Part shown: piece after piece, positions 6,118 through 8,929 of the stretch
How positions within the stretch are numbered: position 1 is the stretch's first letter
Layout: each line of letters starts with the position of its first letter
From: an uncultured Oscillospiraceae bacterium
Lineage (GTDB): Bacteria; Bacillota; Clostridia; Oscillospirales; Ruminococcaceae
Assembly: GCA_900552845.1 (NCBI GenBank)
Contig: USBC01000067.1
Span: 1 to 8,929 of the forward strand
Reading direction: 5' to 3'
Length of the DNA stretch: 8,929 nucleotides
Program-made: the position numbers and the translations under genes
The notes under the pieces: generated by a model
Database searches by the model: none
What the model was told of the DNA's origin: nothing
What the model saw: the letters and a program-made list of their open reading frames with translations, nothing else

Positions 6118-7887
6118 TTATTCGCCCCGGCGGTTTTTCTCACGGTTCAGGGCGGCTATGTACTGCTTCAGCGCCTCGCCGGAAAGCTGTCCCAGCTCCT
6201 CACGGCTTATCTGTGCCGCATGGCTTTGCAGGCAGCGCAAGCAATCCTCCGCCTCCTGTTCGCTCACCGGCGGTTCTCCGGGCAGCTGCCATTTTGCCAC
6301 TCGGTCTACCACTTGCGGCGGCAGCGTCTCGCCCAGTGCGGTTATTGTCAGCTCCCGTCCGGCAAGCCCCCGCTGTAAAAGCGCCCGATACAGCGTCCGG
6401 TCGCCCTCACTCAGCAGGTAGTTTTCCGGCAGCCTGTCCCGCAGGCTTTCGGCTTGGTCTGGGTGCCGCAGCAGATACCGCAGCAGCCGCTCGGCGGCTT
6501 TCATCTCTCTGGGATGCTGCCGCCACAGCAGCTCGTCCTCACGGTTCATGGTATTCTTCATTGGCGGAGAAATCAGCTCTCGTTCCTCCTTTTTTCGGTC
6601 ACGGTAGCTGCGCTTCTTCTGCTCCCGCTCAATCTGTCCGGCAACGGCGGCTTTGTCCACCTCCAGCTCCCGACAGATCTTCGAGAGGTAGACCTCCCGC
6701 TCGATGGGGTTGGGCAGTCCCGCCATCAGCACCGCAAACTGCTTGAGGAATGAGACCTTCCCCTCGGCAGTGGTCACATCGTTTTCCCCCCGCAGCTTGC
6801 TTATGGCAAAGTCGGTAGCGGAGCTGCTGCCCTCGATGAGCTGCTCGAAGCGCTCCGCACCGAATTTTTTAATGAATTCGTCGGGGTCTTTGGCGTCCGG
6901 AATGGAAAGCACCTTGATTTTTACCCCCGCCGCCTCCAGCAGACCGGTGGCACGCTGGGTCGCCGCCTGCCCCGGACCGTCGCTGTCGTAGGAGAGCAGC
7001 ACCTCGCCGGTGTACTGGGCGATGAGACGGCACTGCTCCTCGGTCAACGCCGTGCCCAGCGTCGCCACGGCGTTGGTAAAGCCCGCCTGATGCAGCGAAA
7101 CAACGTCCATATAGCCCTCGCACAGGATCAGCCCCTTGCGGGGGCTGCCCTTGGCAAAGTTGAGCGCAAACAGATTGCGGCTTTTCTTGAAAACCGGTGT
7201 ATCGCTGCTGTTGAGGTACTTGGGGCCCTTTTCCCCCAGATTTCGACCGCCGAAGGCGATCACATTGCCCCGCAGATCGATGATGGGGAAGATGGCGCGG
7301 TTGCGGAAGGTATCGTAGATGCCGCCCCGCGCCCCCTCGCCGACCAGATGCGCCGCCAGCAGCTCCTCCCTGGTGTAGCCCTGCTGCCGCATGGCATTCG
7401 TCAGGCCGTCCCAGCCCTCGGCGGCGTAGCCGATGCCGAAGTGAACGATGGTATCGCGGGTCAGCCCCCGCCCGATGAGGTAGGCTCTGCCGGGTCTGCC
7501 GGCTTCGCTCATCAGGGTGCGGTGGAAGTAACGGGCAGCGTCGCGGTTCAGCTCCAGTATCCGCTTTCTCTGGCGGGAGGATCGGTCGTCGCCCGCCTCC
7601 TCTGGTACCTGCATACCGGCTCTCTGCGCCAGCAGCCGCACTGCCTCCATGTAGTCCAGGTTTTCGATGCGGCGGATAAAGTTGATGACATCGCCGGCAG
7701 CACCGCAGCCGAAGCAGAAGAAGGACTGGGTATCGGGGTAGACGGTAAAGGAGGGGGATTTTTCGCTGTGGAACGGGCAAAGCCCCGAAAGGGTGCGTCC
7801 CCGCCGCCGCAGGTTGACATAGCTGCCCACCACCTGCTCAATATCGCTGCGGTATTTCAGCTCCTGCAAAAACTGGTCGGACAGCAT
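6118..7887 (-). CDS. dnaG: DNA primase (DnaG)
   Basis: DnaG makes the short RNA primers that start each Okazaki fragment, working with the replicative helicase at the fork. The 589-residue length is normal. The N-terminal CHC2 zinc-binding domain has Cys37, His40, Cys58 and Cys61 (CPFH and CFGC). The basic catalytic-core motif is RNRAIFPIIDLRGNVIAFGG (195-214). The Toprim domain has Glu257 (LCEGYMD) and the metal-binding DSD at 301-303. The C-terminal region, about 430-589, fits the helicase-interaction domain and is more variable. Start ATG 7887 has AGGAGG (7902-7897) 9 bases upstream. The gene lies between dgt and rpoD, as in many clostridia, and no intrinsic terminator follows it, so transcription probably continues into rpoD. 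No clear promoter could be picked between 7888 and 7998. Confidence 0.98.
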   Translation of the reverse strand: MLSDQFLQELKYRSDIEQVVGSYVNLRRRGRTLSGLCPFHSEKSPSFTVYPDTQSFFCFGCGAAGDVINFIRRIENLDYMEAVRLLAQRAGMQVPEEAGDDRSSRQRKRILELNRDAARYFHRTLMSEAGRPGRAYLIGRGLTRDTIVHFGIGYAAEGWDGLTNAMRQQGYTREELLAAHLVGEGARGGIYDTFRNRAIFPIIDLRGNVIAFGGRNLGEKGPKYLNSSDTPVFKKSRNLFALNFAKGSPRKGLILCEGYMDVVSLHQAGFTNAVATLGTALTEEQCRLIAQYTGEVLLSYDSDGPGQAATQRATGLLEAAGVKIKVLSIPDAKDPDEFIKKFGAERFEQLIEGSSSATDFAISKLRGENDVTTAEGKVSFLKQFAVLMAGLPNPIEREVYLSKICRELEVDKAAVAGQIEREQKKRSYRDRKKEERELISPPMKNTMNREDELLWRQHPREMKAAERLLRYLLRHPDQAESLRDRLPENYLLSEGDRTLYRALLQRGLAGRELTITALGETLPPQVVDRVAKWQLPGEPPVSEQEAEDCLRCLQSHAAQISREELGQLSGEALKQYIAALNREKNRRGE

Positions 7888-7997
7888 ACGCTCTCCCCTC
7901 CTTTCTCCTCATTTCTCGTCTGATTTCGTATTTTTGATCTCGGTTTCTTCTCGCCTAACGGCGTCGCAAAGTTTTAATTAGGGCTTAGTCTGTATCT
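7888..7997 (-). other. A-rich leader upstream of dnaG
   Basis: On the coding strand this 110-bp stretch is much richer in A than its surroundings (for example AGATCAAAAATACGAAATCA) and ends in the dnaG ribosome binding site. A short CGCC/GGCG hairpin is present. Candidate hexamers such as TTGCGA have no partner at proper spacing, so I do not call a promoter. Confidence 0.3.
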
Positions 7998-8260
7998 CCG
8001 CCTACCGGCGGGGTGGTACTTTTGACCCGCCAAAAGTACCCAAAAGCGTTTTAGGGCTGCTGCCCTAAAAACCCGCGCCGCTTGGCTGCGCTGGATACGA
8101 ATGTTGTTTTTCTGCTATCGCAGAAAAACAAATCCGTACTGCGCGCAGATGCGCTCAAAAGGTAGCCTGCGGCGGCATTTTTATCGCCCCCGTGCTGGAG
8201 CACGGAAGGGCGAACCACCACCCCTGTCCCCTCCTCTAAGGAGGGGAACTATGGGGGAAG
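7998..8260. repeat. Array of perfect hairpins between dgt and dnaG (possible MITE-like or REP-like element)
   Basis: Six or more inverted repeats follow one another: CCGCC/GGCGG (7998-8011); GGTACTTTTG/CAAAAGTACC (8015-8040); TTTTAGGGC/GCCCTAAAA (8049-8070); a 12-bp stem TTGTTTTTCTGC/GCAGAAAAACAA with loop TATC (8104-8131), extendable to 8096-8138; palindrome CTGCGCGCAG (8139-8148); TCGCCC+CCGTGCT pairing with AGCACGG+GGGCGA (8184-8213, with an AA bulge); and TCCCCTCCT/AGGAGGGGA (8227-8247). No ORF or terminal direct repeat is seen, and no T-tract marks a terminator. Such dense, perfect and dissimilar hairpins suggest a non-autonomous repeat or a structured RNA. Confidence 0.6.
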
Positions 8261-8369
8261 TAGGCTAATACTTTTCAACCTGTCGCTTCTTTCCTCGGCA
8301 AAACTATCTCCCGCACCCTCTCACCGCGACCTATGGCTTCGGTGAAGCCTGCAGCGGGCGGGTTGCCGC
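8261..8369 (-). other. Spacer after dgt with one short hairpin
   Basis: The 109 bp after the dgt stop hold a perfect 6-bp hairpin GGCTTC/GAAGCC (8335-8349, loop GGT on the plus strand) without a following T-tract. I see no gene and no convincing terminator, so read-through from dgt into dnaG is possible. Confidence 0.35.
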
Positions 8370-8929
8370 TTACAGCACCGACCACGAGCGGGGAATGACC
8401 ATGCTCTCATAAAGGTCGACGCAGTAGCGGTCGCTCATGCCGCTGATAAAGTCGGCAGCGGCGCGGGTTGCACCCTCCTCCTCGGCAATGCCGCGGTAGA
8501 AATCCGGCAGGCGGTGCGGGTTGGCAACATAGTAGCCGTAAAGATACCGCACAATGTCCTTTGCCTTGCCCTCCTCGCTTTTGGCGACAGGGTTTTTGTA
8601 TACCGCCTCAAACAAAAAGCGCTTGAGCGTCAGGAAATTCTTTTCGCTTTCCCCGTCCATCTCTACCGTCTCGGTGCTGTGCTCAATAAGCGCCTGCAGC
8701 ATTCCGCTGATCCGGCGGCTTTTGCCGTTGCCGAAGCGCAGACGCACCTCCCACGGCAGATCCTCCTCGGTAAGAATTCCTGCCCGGATCGCGTCCTCGA
8801 CGCCGTCCCCGCTCTCGCCCGTAAGGGAGAGGGTTGCGTTATCCAGCGTCAGCGGGCCAGCCGACATGATTCCATCGGCATCGGAAAGCGTGGCGGTGCC
8901 GGTAATGGTCAGCAAATCTGCCAATTCGG
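8370..8929 (-). CDS. dgt: C-terminal part of dGTP triphosphohydrolase, with an unrelated sequence fused at the window edge
   Basis: The frame runs from the right edge to TAA 8372-8370. From about position 8801 onward in the coding direction it matches the C-terminal half of clostridial dGTPase-like HD hydrolases, which split dGTP into deoxyguanosine and triphosphate and help control dNTP pools. Diagnostic segments are VEDAIRAGILTEEDLP, SGMLQALIEHS, EGKAKDIVRYLYGYY and the family-typical end ISGMSDRYCVDLYESMVIPRSW (broken here only for reading). The HD metal site lies upstream in the family and is not visible. Instead of the expected INHD-type sequence before VEDAIRAG, the first 41 or so visible residues read like a Thr/Gly-rich beta-helix surface protein. 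The codon at 8924-8922 is TTG inside an open frame, not a supported start. Placement before dnaG is the usual clostridial arrangement. Confidence 0.85.
   Translation of the reverse strand, partial: ELADLLTITGTATLSDADGIMSAGPLTLDNATLSLTGESGDGVEDAIRAGILTEEDLPWEVRLRFGNGKSRRISGMLQALIEHSTETVEMDGESEKNFLTLKRFLFEAVYKNPVAKSEEGKAKDIVRYLYGYYVANPHRLPDFYRGIAEEEGATRAAADFISGMSDRYCVDLYESMVIPRSWSVL
8802..8929 (-). other. Beta-helix-like coding fragment joined in frame to dgt
   Basis: In the dgt frame this segment encodes LLTITGTATLSDADGI then SAGPLTLDNATLSLTGESG, with alternating Thr/Leu/Gly strands typical of beta-helical or Ig-like repetitive surface proteins. No part of it fits dGTPase, whose conserved helical core should lie here. 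It is either from another locus (chimeric join) or the product of a rearrangement. Confidence 0.65.

Noticed and set aside
5913..6143. A 77-residue N-terminal extension of the sigma factor
   Set aside because: The frame is open, but the sequence is Ala/Gly/Arg-rich hairpin DNA, overlaps the dnaG end, and the strong ribosome binding site points to ATG 5912.
6869..7780. A 303-codon minus-strand frame inside dnaG
   Set aside because: It is out of frame with a full-length, motif-complete DnaG and is Arg/Gly/Pro-rich low complexity.
7998..8260. A CRISPR array or intrinsic terminators in the dgt-dnaG spacer
   Set aside because: The hairpins differ in sequence, with no regularly spaced direct repeats, and none is followed by a T-tract on the minus strand.

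Overview
This is a GC-rich bacterial window that reads like a Firmicutes chromosome, most likely class Clostridia and an Oscillospiraceae-type gut anaerobe. The support is the replication/transcription block dgt–dnaG–rpoD, strong AGGAGG ribosome binding sites, a class B sortase, and DnaG and sigma-A sequences of clostridial character. The genus is not resolvable from the sequence alone. Both ends of the window cut through open reading frames.

Layout. Positions 1-208 hold the 3' end of an unidentified plus-strand gene. Positions 209-380 hold a very GC-rich hairpin and homopolymer region, followed by a probable promoter at 390-419. Positions 478-4266 encode one very large plus-strand protein of 1262 aa. 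It joins a degenerate CinA-like module, predicted cytoplasmic, through a single membrane segment to a class B sortase with an intact His/Cys/Arg triad. A tail of about 500 residues, helical and internally repeated, follows the sortase. A bidirectional terminator at 4340-4398 separates this gene from a converging minus-strand cluster.

The minus-strand cluster, in transcription order, is dgt (3' part, 8370 to window end), a 482-bp intergenic region packed with perfect hairpins, dnaG (7887-6118), a 205-bp intergenic region with five more hairpins, rpoD (5912-4839), and an Rrf2-family regulator with a cysteine cluster (4823-4410). It carries DNA primase, the housekeeping sigma factor and a possible Fe-S or redox sensor. 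No intrinsic terminator is visible between dnaG, rpoD and the Rrf2 gene, so read-through is likely.

The main candidate for something undescribed is the CinA-like/sortase B fusion. Both recognisable CinA active-site motifs are eroded while the sortase site is intact, so the N-terminal half looks like a repurposed pseudoenzyme on the cytoplasmic side of a surface transpeptidase. A second anomaly lies at the right edge: the dgt reading frame switches abruptly, near position 8801, from conserved dGTPase sequence to a beta-helix-like surface-protein sequence. That indicates either a chimeric contig end or a real recombination.
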